A DNA stretch of 21,112 nucleotides, taken from JAZDHV01 sp043810355 (GTDB taxonomy: Archaea; Nanobdellota; Nanobdellia; Woesearchaeales; JAGVYU01). The first letter of the stretch is position 1. Each line of letters starts with the position of its first letter. The stretch spans positions 1 through 21,112 of the forward strand of contig JBDROB010000003.1 of assembly GCA_043810355.1 (NCBI GenBank), read 5' to 3'. Made by a program: the position numbers and the translations under genes. Under the pieces are notes generated by a model, which saw only the letters and a program-made list of their open reading frames with translations, was not told where the DNA came from and ran no database searches. Shown here piece by piece: positions 1 to 5,859 of the stretch.

Positions 1-57
1 AGCAGTTTTCTCAACAACCTCAAAACCATTCATCTCAATTTTCATTGATTTTCTCAT
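1..57 (-). CDS. Partial small protein, possibly DUF2080 transposon-associated
   Basis: Only the first 19 codons lie in the window: an ATG at 57..55 opens a frame with no stop to the edge, beginning MRKSMKIEMNGFEVVEKTA. The start resembles small archaeal proteins of the DUF2080 type (putative transposon-encoded), which often begin with a similar I-x-G-[FY]-E-V-[IV]-E-[KR] stretch; this is from memory of the family and rests on few residues. A perfect inverted repeat touches the start codon (58-78), as expected of a small self-regulated gene. No function is claimed beyond this. Confidence 0.45.
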   Translation of the reverse strand, partial: MRKSMKIEMNGFEVVEKTA

Positions 58-78
58 TGTAGTTACATTGTAACTACA
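58..78. promoter_or_regulatory. Perfect 10-bp inverted repeat next to a start codon
   Basis: The arms TGTAGTTACA (58-67) and TGTAACTACA (69-78) are perfect reverse complements separated by one base. The repeat abuts the ATG of the leftward gene at 57, so it fits an operator that would block leaderless or near-leaderless transcription. It could instead be a mobile-element end. Seen directly; the role is inferred. Confidence 0.55.
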
Positions 79-162
79 TCTAGTATATTAATTTTTCGAT
101 TTTGTTATGAAAAAATACTAAGAATTAGCTATGCACATACAGGTTTTGAATAAATATAAAAA

Positions 163-241
163 ATGGACTGGCCGGGACCACGAAAAATCAAGATTTTCCT
201 AATCCCTGCCAATCCTAACTTTGTTATGGACTGGCCGGGAC
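163..241. repeat. 16-bp direct repeat of the tRNA-Ala 3' end
   Basis: ATGGACTGGCCGGGAC occurs at 163-178 and again at 226-241. The second copy is the 3' exon of the adjacent tRNA-Ala (bases after the T-loop intron, the discriminator base and one base outside) plus the last intron base. The copies are 63 bp apart. A duplicated tRNA 3' end is the usual footprint of integrase-mediated insertion; the short interval suggests a decayed or deleted element. Confidence 0.7.
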
Positions 242-362
242 TTTCAGATCCTGAGAGATTTGCAGTCTCTTCTTAGATATTTGAACCCGGGATCACCCGA
301 TTGCCAACCGGGCATTCTATTGTCCAAGCTTAAGTAAGCTTTCCGGACTAAACTACCAGCCC
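227..362 (-). tRNA. tRNA-Ala(GGC) with D-loop and T-loop introns
   Basis: The acceptor strands GGGCTGG (362..356) and CCAGTCC pair and contain the G3:U70 pair that marks alanine tRNAs; the discriminator is A (227) and CCA is not encoded. The anticodon GGC is at 305..303 in loop TTGGCAA. Two introns are inferred from BHB motifs. The D-loop intron is 320-342 (23 nt): core helix GTCC/GGAC, bulges GGA and AAT, and an AAGCTT/AAGCTT hairpin inside. The T-loop intron is 241-279 (39 nt): core helix TTCA/TGAA, bulges AAT and AGT, and an AGAGA/TCTCT hairpin inside. Cutting after the second base of each bulge restores AGTCCGGTAGAAT in the D-loop and GGTTCAAATCC in the T-arm and leaves a normal 74-base tRNA. 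An AT-rich TATA-like box lies at about 389-398. Splice sites are inferred, not shown. Confidence 0.9.
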
Positions 363-401
363 ATGAGAAATTTATTATTATGTATCATTATTTAAATATT
401 G

Positions 402-471
402 TCAAAGTCGGCAGGGACCATCAGCCAATAGACTGGTAGCATGTTCGCTTCGCTCACCCTGCCGGCTTTGA
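402..471. repeat. 15-bp inverted repeat (long hairpin)
   Basis: The arms 402-416 (TCAAAGTCGGCAGGG) and 457-471 (CCCTGCCGGCTTTGA) pair over 15 positions with a single G-T wobble, around a 40-base loop that contains GTTCGCTTCGCTCAC. The stem is GC-rich against an AT-rich background. It lies between tRNA-Ala and the histone gene, with no coding frame. It may be a structured RNA, a repeat element or a terminator region; none can be chosen from sequence alone. Confidence 0.6.
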
Positions 472-483
472 GCATGCTCAGAA

Positions 484-548
484 ATATACCTCCTTCCAAA
501 GATGGATTGTGGACTATTGTCCACTGGTCATGCAGGCCAGTGGTATAT
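484..548. other. Nested-hairpin non-coding element
   Basis: ATATACC and GGTATAT close a segment holding three further hairpins: CCA/TGG near 496-507, GTGGAC/GTCCAC around a four-base loop, and CCACTGG/CCAGTGG. The last two share bases, so they are alternatives. The plan recalls a cloverleaf, but the middle loop is too short for an anticodon loop and there is no T-arm consensus, so it is not called a tRNA. Together with 402-471 it accounts for most of the gene-free stretch 363-679. Another small hairpin (ATTCGA/TCGAAT) lies near 575-595. Function unknown. Confidence 0.4.
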
Positions 549-679
549 TTTTGACATATCAAATAATTGTTGCATTCGACCCCCGGATCGAATCAAATGG
601 TTGTTTGTCTGGCTGACTTTTTTAAAAAATTAAAATGATAGTATCAAAATGATCTAAATAATAGAAAATAAAAAAGACA

Positions 680-892
680 TCACTTAGCAGCCAGCTTCAC
701 ATCCCCTTCTTGTACAGTTTTCCTTCCAGAATGCTTTGCTATATCAATTGCTTTTTTCCCTATTTCCATTGCAATGTCATCAATTATGTCTGAAAATTCT
801 GATACAGCCTTTTGGCTGACTCTTTTTGCTCCAGCATTGAATAATATTCTTGCGACAGTGGCTTTTGGAATTGTCTGGGTTTTTCTTTGCAT
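680..892 (-). CDS. Archaeal histone (HMfA/HMfB-like)
   Basis: A 70-residue protein that is a single histone fold, the usual size for archaeal histones, which dimerise and wrap DNA. Family features include an IPKATVARILFNAGAKRVS stretch (helix 1 and loop 1), the central helix VSEFSDIIDDIAMEIGKKA, and the C-terminal GRKTVQEGDVKLA (loop 2 and helix 3). The ATG at 892 was chosen because the fold starts right after it; an in-frame extension to 1060 would run through the divergent promoter and into gltX. A short basic N-terminal MQRK segment precedes the fold. A TATA-like TTTATATAG lies at 933..925. The gene is divergent from gltX, sharing a 109-base intergenic region. Confidence 0.93.
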   Translation of the reverse strand: MQRKTQTIPKATVARILFNAGAKRVSQKAVSEFSDIIDDIAMEIGKKAIDIAKHSGRKTVQEGDVKLAAK

Positions 893-924
893 TTTATTTC
901 CTATTTGTTCTCTATAGGTTTTAT

Positions 925-979
925 CTATATAAACATTTCGGATATGATTAATCTTGATTGCAACAAATAAATTTATATA
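925..979. promoter_or_regulatory. Divergent promoters of histone and gltX
   Basis: On the minus strand TTTATATAG (933..925) lies about 35-40 bases before the histone ATG. On the plus strand TTTATATA (971-978) begins 31 bases before the gltX ATG at 1002, placing transcription start within a few bases of that codon and making the gltX mRNA probably leaderless. Both match the archaeal TATA box position rule (about 25 bases before transcription start). Confidence 0.65.
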
Positions 980-1001
980 CAGACTAATATAATCATATTC
1001 C

Positions 1002-2699
1002 ATGGATAAGGAACTGATAAGAAAATATGCTCTGCAAAATGCTGTCAAATTCAATGGCAAGGCAAATCAAGGCGCAGTCATTGGCAAGGTCCTTTCTGAA
1101 AAGCCTGAATTAAAGGATCAGCTTAAGGATTTGATCCCATCTATTCAGAATATAATCAAGGAAGTTAACAAGCTAGGTCTTGATAAGCAAAAATCTGATC
1201 TAGAGTCAATTGCTCCAGGCATATTGGAAAAAAAGAAAGAGGTAATAGAAAAGACTCTTCCTGAATTAAAGGATGCAAAAAAAGGGAATGTGATAATGCG
1301 TTTTGAGCCATCACCTTCAGGCCCATTGCATATCGGCCATGCATATGTCTTGTCATTAAACTCAGAGTTCTGCAGAAAGTATAAGGGAAAATTAATCTTA
1401 AGGATAGGTGATACAAATTCTGAGAACATTTATGTGCCAGCTTACAAAATGATTCCAGAAGATGCCAAGTGGCTTACTAATAATAATATTCATGATATAA
1501 TTATTCAGTCTGAGAGATTAGAACTTTATTACAAATATTTGGAGAAATTGCTTGATATAGGCAAAGTGTATGTTTGCACTTGCGATCCTGAAAAATTCAA
1601 GGAATTGATTAAAAAAAAGGTTCCTTGTCCTTGCAGGGAATTGAGTAATGATGAGCAAAGGTCAAGATGGAAAAAGATGTTTAAAGGGTATAAAAAAGGT
1701 GATGCAGTTGTCAGGCTAAAGACTGATTTAAATGATAAAAATCCAGCTATGCGTGACTTCCCTTTATTCAGGATCAATGACAGTAGCCATCCAAAGACAA
1801 AGAAAAAGTATAGGGTGTGGCCTTTGATGAACATGGCTGTTGCAGTTGATGATATTGATACAAATGTTACTCATGTGATCAGGGCAAAGGATCACCAGGA
1901 TAATGCTCTGAGGCAGAAGATAATATACCAATATCTTGGTTTAGAGGATAAGTTTCCTGAGGCATTGTTTGTAGGCAGGATAAATTTTGAAGGTATGCCT
2001 GTTTCTTGTTCAAAAACAAGGATTGCTATAGATGAGGGTAAATATTCTGGTTGGGATGACATAAGATTGCCTTTTCTCCCTGCTTTGAGAAAGCGTGGTT
2101 ATCAGCCAGGTGCTTTTGTTAAATATGCTATTGATGTTGGGATATCCCTTACTGACAAAAAGGTTCCTAAAGATGAGTTCTTTAAGTCTTTGAATGCATT
2201 TAACAAGGATGTGATTGATAAGAAATCTTCCAGATATTTCTTTATTTTGGATCCTGTCAATATCACTGTTGAAAATGCTCCTGATCAATCTCTTACACTG
2301 GACCTCCATCCAGAGAATAAAAAAGGCGGCAGGTCATTTAAGACTGATGAAAGGTTCTATATTGCTAAAGAGGATAAGAAAAAGATCAAGAGAGGGGAAT
2401 TATACAGGTTGATGGACTGTCTTAATTTCAGTTTAGAGAAGTCAAAATATCGGTTTGACAGTCTTGATTATGAGAAATACAAGGAACAGGGTAAGATGAT
2501 CATGCATTGGCTTCCTGTTTCAAAAGAGCTATTTGATATAAAGGTCTTGATGGATGATAATACTAAAGTGAAAGGTCTTGGTGAGACTAACCTTGATGGA
2601 ATGAAAATAGGTGATATCATACAGTTCGAACGATTCGGCTTTTGTAGATTGGAAGAAAAGAACAAGAACAAGATGTTATTTTATTGGTTGCATAAATGA
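1002..2699 (+). CDS. gltX: Glutamyl-tRNA synthetase, archaeal type
   Basis: A 565-residue class I aminoacyl-tRNA synthetase that charges tRNA with glutamate; in archaea it is usually non-discriminating, also making Glu-tRNA(Gln) for GatDE. An alpha-helical N-terminal region (1-95) precedes the Rossmann catalytic core. The HIGH signature is literal (PSGPLHIGHAY, HIGH at 110-113). The KMSKS-equivalent is SCSKTR (335-340), with the following IDEGKYSGWDD typical of archaeal GluRS. Two Cys pairs, C192/C194 and C209/C211, look like a zinc site. The C-terminal beta-barrel anticodon-binding part runs from about 410 and ends with LDGMKIGDIIQFERFGFCRL. Length fits archaeal members. The start is supported by the TATA box 31 bases upstream. 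Confidence 0.95.
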   Translation: MDKELIRKYALQNAVKFNGKANQGAVIGKVLSEKPELKDQLKDLIPSIQNIIKEVNKLGLDKQKSDLESIAPGILEKKKEVIEKTLPELKDAKKGNVIMRFEPSPSGPLHIGHAYVLSLNSEFCRKYKGKLILRIGDTNSENIYVPAYKMIPEDAKWLTNNNIHDIIIQSERLELYYKYLEKLLDIGKVYVCTCDPEKFKELIKKKVPCPCRELSNDEQRSRWKKMFKGYKKGDAVVRLKTDLNDKNPAMRDFPLFRINDSSHPKTKKKYRVWPLMNMAVAVDDIDTNVTHVIRAKDHQDNALRQKIIYQYLGLEDKFPEALFVGRINFEGMPVSCSKTRIAIDEGKYSGWDDIRLPFLPALRKRGYQPGAFVKYAIDVGISLTDKKVPKDEFFKSLNAFNKDVIDKKSSRYFFILDPVNITVENAPDQSLTLDLHPENKKGGRSFKTDERFYIAKEDKKKIKRGELYRLMDCLNFSLEKSKYRFDSLDYEKYKEQGKMIMHWLPVSKELFDIKVLMDDNTKVKGLGETNLDGMKIGDIIQFERFGFCRLEEKNKNKMLFYWLHK

Positions 2700-2774
2700 T
2701 TGCAACTAATTCCTATATACAAACAAACCGTAACACTTAAATAATTCATTATTTCACAGCTGGTTGGGTGATAT

Positions 2775-2960
2775 ATGATGTCAGATTCAGTCATTGTCAA
2801 GGTAAAGATAAAGGAATATGCAAAAATAGATGATAAGCCTTTGAATGTTTCTTTGGATTTTGCAGATGCACTAAATAAGGAAGTGATCAGCATCATAAAA
2901 AAAGCATGCCAGAGAGCTAAAGATAATGGCAGAAATACTGTTATGGTCAAAGACCTTTGA
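2775..2960 (+). CDS. Small histone-fold protein
   Basis: A 61-residue protein. The segment from about residue 24, NVSLDFADALNKEVISIIKK followed by ACQRAKDNGRNTVMVKDL, has the pattern of the second and third helices of a histone fold (compare the GRKTVQEGDV ending of the histone at 680). Proteins of this kind in DPANN genomes tend to be annotated as DUF1931 or histone-like; assignment here is by resemblance only. GGTGAT (2766-2771) sits just before the first ATG and supports that start; a second ATG follows at once. TTAAATA near 2736-2742 may be its TATA box. Its last 14 bases overlap the convergent coiled-coil gene. Confidence 0.7.
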   Translation: MMSDSVIVKVKIKEYAKIDDKPLNVSLDFADALNKEVISIIKKACQRAKDNGRNTVMVKDL

Positions 2961-3489
2961 TCTCATCCAATTTTTGCTTATAATCTTCTATTCTATTTTT
3001 TAATTGAATATGTTTATTTTTTGGTATCTTTCCCATTTTCTGCAATTCCCTCATTTTCAGCTGTATCCTCTTGATATTGGTCTCAACCTTCTCAATCTCT
3101 TCCTTGTTCTCTCCAACCTCTCCCTTGATCTTCCTCTCGATTACTCTTATCCTCTTTTCTCTTCTGTCCCTCACTTCAATGTATTTGTCGATCTTCTGCT
3201 CAAGTCTCAGCATCTTGTCTTCCATTTCACTGCTGTACTTCCCAGCATCTCCATGATGATGCAGTAGTTTGCTCTCTATCTCCAGAACTTTCTTGATAAG
3301 ATCTTTTAGAGTGTTTATCTCAGTATTTATTGTCTGTCTATCCTCATTAGCATGTGATAACTGTCTTATCTTCTCTATCTGGCCTTCAAGCTCTAGTTTA
3401 GCCAGGTTTCTTTCTCCAATCTTCTTGCTGGCAATAATCATATGTTTGAGAAAATCTCTTGTTCTTTGGACTTCTTTTTCCTTTAGCAT
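2947..3489 (-). CDS. Coiled-coil protein of unknown function
   Basis: About 180 residues, highly charged, with heptad-like patterns along nearly the whole length (for example INTEINTLKDLIKKVLEIE and MLRLEQKIDKYIEVRDRREK). No signal peptide, no membrane helix and no catalytic motif seen. The ATG at 3489 is preferred over the in-frame TTG at 3495 because AAGGAT lies about 6-9 bases before it. It follows the Pro-rich gene by 10 bases and is surely co-transcribed with it. The pair may form a filament or scaffold, but that is inference. The stop codon overlaps the end of the opposing histone-fold gene. Confidence 0.7.
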   Translation of the reverse strand: MLKEKEVQRTRDFLKHMIIASKKIGERNLAKLELEGQIEKIRQLSHANEDRQTINTEINTLKDLIKKVLEIESKLLHHHGDAGKYSSEMEDKMLRLEQKIDKYIEVRDRREKRIRVIERKIKGEVGENKEEIEKVETNIKRIQLKMRELQKMGKIPKNKHIQLKNRIEDYKQKLDEIKGL

Positions 3490-3499
3490 GGTCAATCCT

Positions 3500-3985
3500 T
3501 TATCTTAGTGGTGGAGGGGGCATTGGAGGTGGTCCCATTGATCCTCTCAAAGGAGGCATCTCTTCCAGATTTTGCCCAAAATTTTGTTGTGGCATTGGCC
3601 TGAACTGTCTTGGAGGGGGCATTCTTGGTGGTGGAGGTGCACTTTGCTTCTCCTTCACTTCATCAATCTTGTCATTCAGCTCTTTGAGCATGTCTGCTAA
3701 TGCAACAATCCCTTCTGCTATCCTCTGGCTGTGCTCTAGGAGCTTATCAACTTTTTGGCTTAATGGCACAACCTCTTTTGTCAAAATGTCCTGTTCATGC
3801 TCTTCTAGGTTCATTGTAGTTCCTGCTTCTTTGAATAGGGCTAGCAGATTATTTATCGAATCACTCAGATTGTCCATTGAAGACATGCCAGCGCTTGACG
3901 GCCCTTTTTTATAGGATTCAAGCTGTTTTTTTAGATCTACAATCTCCTTATGAGGTAGAAGTTCATAATCATCGTCAGTGTTCAT
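3500..3985 (-). CDS. Coiled-coil protein with Pro-rich C-terminus, unknown function
   Basis: 161 residues. Residues about 8-30 and 37-115 are helical and charged (IAEGIVALADMLKELNDKID). The last 45 residues are rich in Pro, Met, Arg and Gln with runs such as APPPPRMPPPRQ and GPPPMPPPPLR, probably disordered and suited to docking partners. No enzyme motif seen. A strong purine-rich site GGGGATGA precedes the ATG at 3985, and TTTAAATAA near 4059-4069 on the minus strand is a plausible TATA box. First gene of a two-gene operon with the coiled-coil gene ending at 2947. Confidence 0.7.
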   Translation of the reverse strand: MNTDDDYELLPHKEIVDLKKQLESYKKGPSSAGMSSMDNLSDSINNLLALFKEAGTTMNLEEHEQDILTKEVVPLSQKVDKLLEHSQRIAEGIVALADMLKELNDKIDEVKEKQSAPPPPRMPPPRQFRPMPQQNFGQNLEEMPPLRGSMGPPPMPPPPLR

Positions 3986-4115
3986 ATTATCATCCCCTTT
4001 TTTTTGTTTTTTGAAATATAGCTAAATCTAATAATCTAATTGTGTATTTAGAATTTGTATTATTTAAAGTTTTGTATTTTATTTATGCTCTTTTTATGAT
4101 AAAATTTTTAATGTC

Positions 4116-4200
4116 CTATAAATAACCTATATCAAGGACAATCATTGATAAGACGGCCGAGTGACATGTTGCATCCAATACGAGGCCCTACTTAACAAAA
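4116..4200 (+). ncRNA. Possible small RNA behind a TATA box
   Basis: The gene-free stretch 3986-4287 is very AT-rich except for a GC-rich island at about 4150-4192. A good TATA box (CTATAAATA, 4116-4124) lies about 25 bases before it, with no open frame longer than a few codons after it. The island contains GGCC at both ends and can fold. No C/D-box or H/ACA consensus was found. This is a weak candidate for an independently transcribed RNA of about 50-60 bases; a broken gene or repeat remnant is equally possible. Confidence 0.2.
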
Positions 4201-4287
4201 TATTATTTTCTTATTCAATAAAGTTTTAATTTTCTCTTTTCCAAAACAGTTAGATTTAAATAAAAAAAAGCAACTATAAACCAATAT

Positions 4288-4436
4288 GCTGCCGTGGCTT
4301 AGCCTGGTTAAAGCGCCACGCTCATAAGTATTCGCTTAATGAGCTTTGAGGATTCATTCCAATGATAAAAAACTGAGTGACGTGGAGATCACGGGTTCAA
4401 ACGTTTCGTAAGAGGCTGAAATTCCCGCCGGCGGCA
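4288..4436 (+). tRNA. tRNA-Met(CAT), probably elongator, with two introns
   Basis: The acceptor strands GCTGCCG (4288-4294) and CGGCGGC (4429-4435) pair fully (one G-T); the discriminator is A at 4436. The anticodon CAT is at 4323-4325 in loop CTCATAA. A canonical 37/38 intron is inferred at 4327-4379 (53 nt): core helix CTCA/TGAG, bulges TAA and TGA. A second intron in the T-loop is inferred at 4402-4422 (21 nt): core TTCA/TGAA, bulges AAC and ATT, inner hairpin GTTTC/GAGGC with loop GTAA. Removing both gives a 75-base tRNA with one A-C mismatch at the T-stem base. The lack of the initiator's three G-C anticodon-stem pairs argues against initiator tRNA; tRNA-Ile2(CAT) is not excluded. TTTAAATA near 4256-4263 is a suitable TATA box. 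Confidence 0.9.
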
Positions 4437-4534
4437 TTATTATTTTTCCATATCTTTTCCATATTTTTTTCTAATTCTTCCTTAAATCGACTTGTAAAAT
4501 ATGATGGGTATTCAATAGTATTCAATAAAGAAAG

Positions 4535-4543
4535 TTTTATAAA
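4535..4543 (+). promoter_or_regulatory. TATA box setting the start of the surface protein
   Basis: TTTTATAAA lies 23-31 bases before the ATG at 4566. This spacing predicts a nearly leaderless transcript and decides against the much longer in-frame extension reaching back to 4377, which would run through the tRNA-Met gene. Confidence 0.6.
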
Positions 4544-4565
4544 TCCAGATACTAATCATAAAATT

Positions 4566-5858
4566 ATGGACAAAAGAGGCCAAGTTACTGTTTTTATTAT
4601 AATTGCAGTGATTATTTTAGTAGTTGTTGGAGCTCTTCTATATTATACTCAAATAGTTGCCAAAGACAGGAATCTTTTAGACATATTCATGACACCTCAA
4701 GAAAAAGTAAAAATAGGCGAGTATATGACTGCCTGTTTTCAGAATAATCTTAAGGATTTAGTGACAGTTGCAACTTTGCAAGGAGGTTATTTAGGCATTC
4801 CTGATAATCGTTTTGAATACAATTTAGTTGGAATTAATTACAGCTTTGAATTCTCTTATTATCTTAAAGATGGCTTGAATAAAATGCCTTCTCTAGATTT
4901 TATTGGACAAGAGATTAAGAATGGATTTATTCCAAAATTGTATAAATGCACTAACTTATCAATTTTAAATTTGGATGCTGATGTTCAGGCTGAATTCTTC
5001 CTTTTAGAATTAGACATTTCAATAAATGAAAATAGTGTGAACGCAAATTTTGATTTGCCCATTGAGGTAGTTGTAGGTGACACAACCTATTATTTTGATG
5101 AGTTCAAGGTTGAGGTTCCTTCAAACCTGAAGAAACTTTATGATATTTCTTCAGAAATTACAGAAAAACAAGTTGAACTCAGAAATGAGGTATGCATTAC
5201 CTGCATTCCAGAATTAATGGACAGATATGGTATTGAAATTGAAACAAATGAATTTGTTAATGATGAGAGATATATTATCATTTACTCATTAATAAAAGAT
5301 AATGAAATGTATAGTTTTGTTCATGAGTTCACAAGTTCTGAGCAAGATGATCAAGGCCCAATTATCGAACGAATTTATAGCTTAAATGCAACCATTGGAT
5401 ATGAATTTGAATATAAGGTAGATGCAAGGGGAGACGATATAAGGTATTATGATAATACAGATTTATTTGACATTGACTCATTTGATGGCACTATTAAATT
5501 CACACCCTTTTTTAAGGATGCTGGTGACCACATAATTAGGTTAAAAGTTGTTGATAAACAAGGAAAAATTGCCCAAGAAACATTCACAATGCATATTGCT
5601 CATCTTGGATTAGACCCTTATATTACGCCTATAGGGCCTAAATTTGCAACTGTTGGCAATAAGTTCACATTTCAGGTTGAAGCAACAGGAAGAAGTGACT
5701 TGACATATTTAGATAATTCATCTTTGTTTGATATTAATGATAGCGGATTAATTGATTTCACGCCTATAGCATCAGGTAATCAAGACATATTGATTACTGT
5801 AATTGATAATACAGGTCATTATTCCACTGAAGAATTTACTCTAATAATAGGTGAATAA
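4566..5858 (+). CDS. Membrane-anchored surface protein with Ig/cadherin-like repeats
   Basis: 430 residues. The N-terminus MDKRGQVTVF followed by a hydrophobic stretch (8-29) is the KRGQVT pilin-like signal or anchor seen on many DPANN envelope proteins; type III (pre-pilin) processing is possible. Residues 30-260 are an unrecognised mixed region with a Cys pair at 210/213. Two tandem beta-sandwich repeats follow, about 268-345 and 355-428, sharing the pattern A-T-[IV]-G-x-x-F, then Y-x-D-N-[TS]-x-L-F-D-I, then F-T-P, as in bacterial and archaeal Ig/cadherin-like modules. The protein is likely extracellular, with adhesion or scaffold use (inference). Its end touches the downstream gene's ribosome binding site, so they form an operon. 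Confidence 0.8.
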   Translation: MDKRGQVTVFIIIAVIILVVVGALLYYTQIVAKDRNLLDIFMTPQEKVKIGEYMTACFQNNLKDLVTVATLQGGYLGIPDNRFEYNLVGINYSFEFSYYLKDGLNKMPSLDFIGQEIKNGFIPKLYKCTNLSILNLDADVQAEFFLLELDISINENSVNANFDLPIEVVVGDTTYYFDEFKVEVPSNLKKLYDISSEITEKQVELRNEVCITCIPELMDRYGIEIETNEFVNDERYIIIYSLIKDNEMYSFVHEFTSSEQDDQGPIIERIYSLNATIGYEFEYKVDARGDDIRYYDNTDLFDIDSFDGTIKFTPFFKDAGDHIIRLKVVDKQGKIAQETFTMHIAHLGLDPYITPIGPKFATVGNKFTFQVEATGRSDLTYLDNSSLFDINDSGLIDFTPIASGNQDILITVIDNTGHYSTEEFTLIIGE

Positions 5859-5859
5859 A

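Noticed and set aside
163..178. Partial second tRNA-Ala gene
   Set aside because: Only the last 16 bases are present and no anticodon arm or 5' half is nearby; an attachment-site duplicate explains it better.
484..548. Cloverleaf-like fold as a sixth tRNA
   Set aside because: No T-arm consensus, the middle loop is too short for an anticodon loop, and two hairpins share bases.
893..1060. N-terminal extension of the histone
   Set aside because: It crosses the divergent promoter and the gltX start; the histone fold begins at the ATG at 892.
3459..3914. Gly-rich plus-strand frame of 151 codons
   Set aside because: It is the reverse complement of the Pro-rich coiled-coil gene; no start signal and composition is only the mirror of that gene.
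4377..4565. N-terminal extension of the surface protein starting at 4377
   Set aside because: It runs through the last part of tRNA-Met and its T-loop intron; the TATA box at 4535-4543 and the KRGQVT anchor place the start at 4566.
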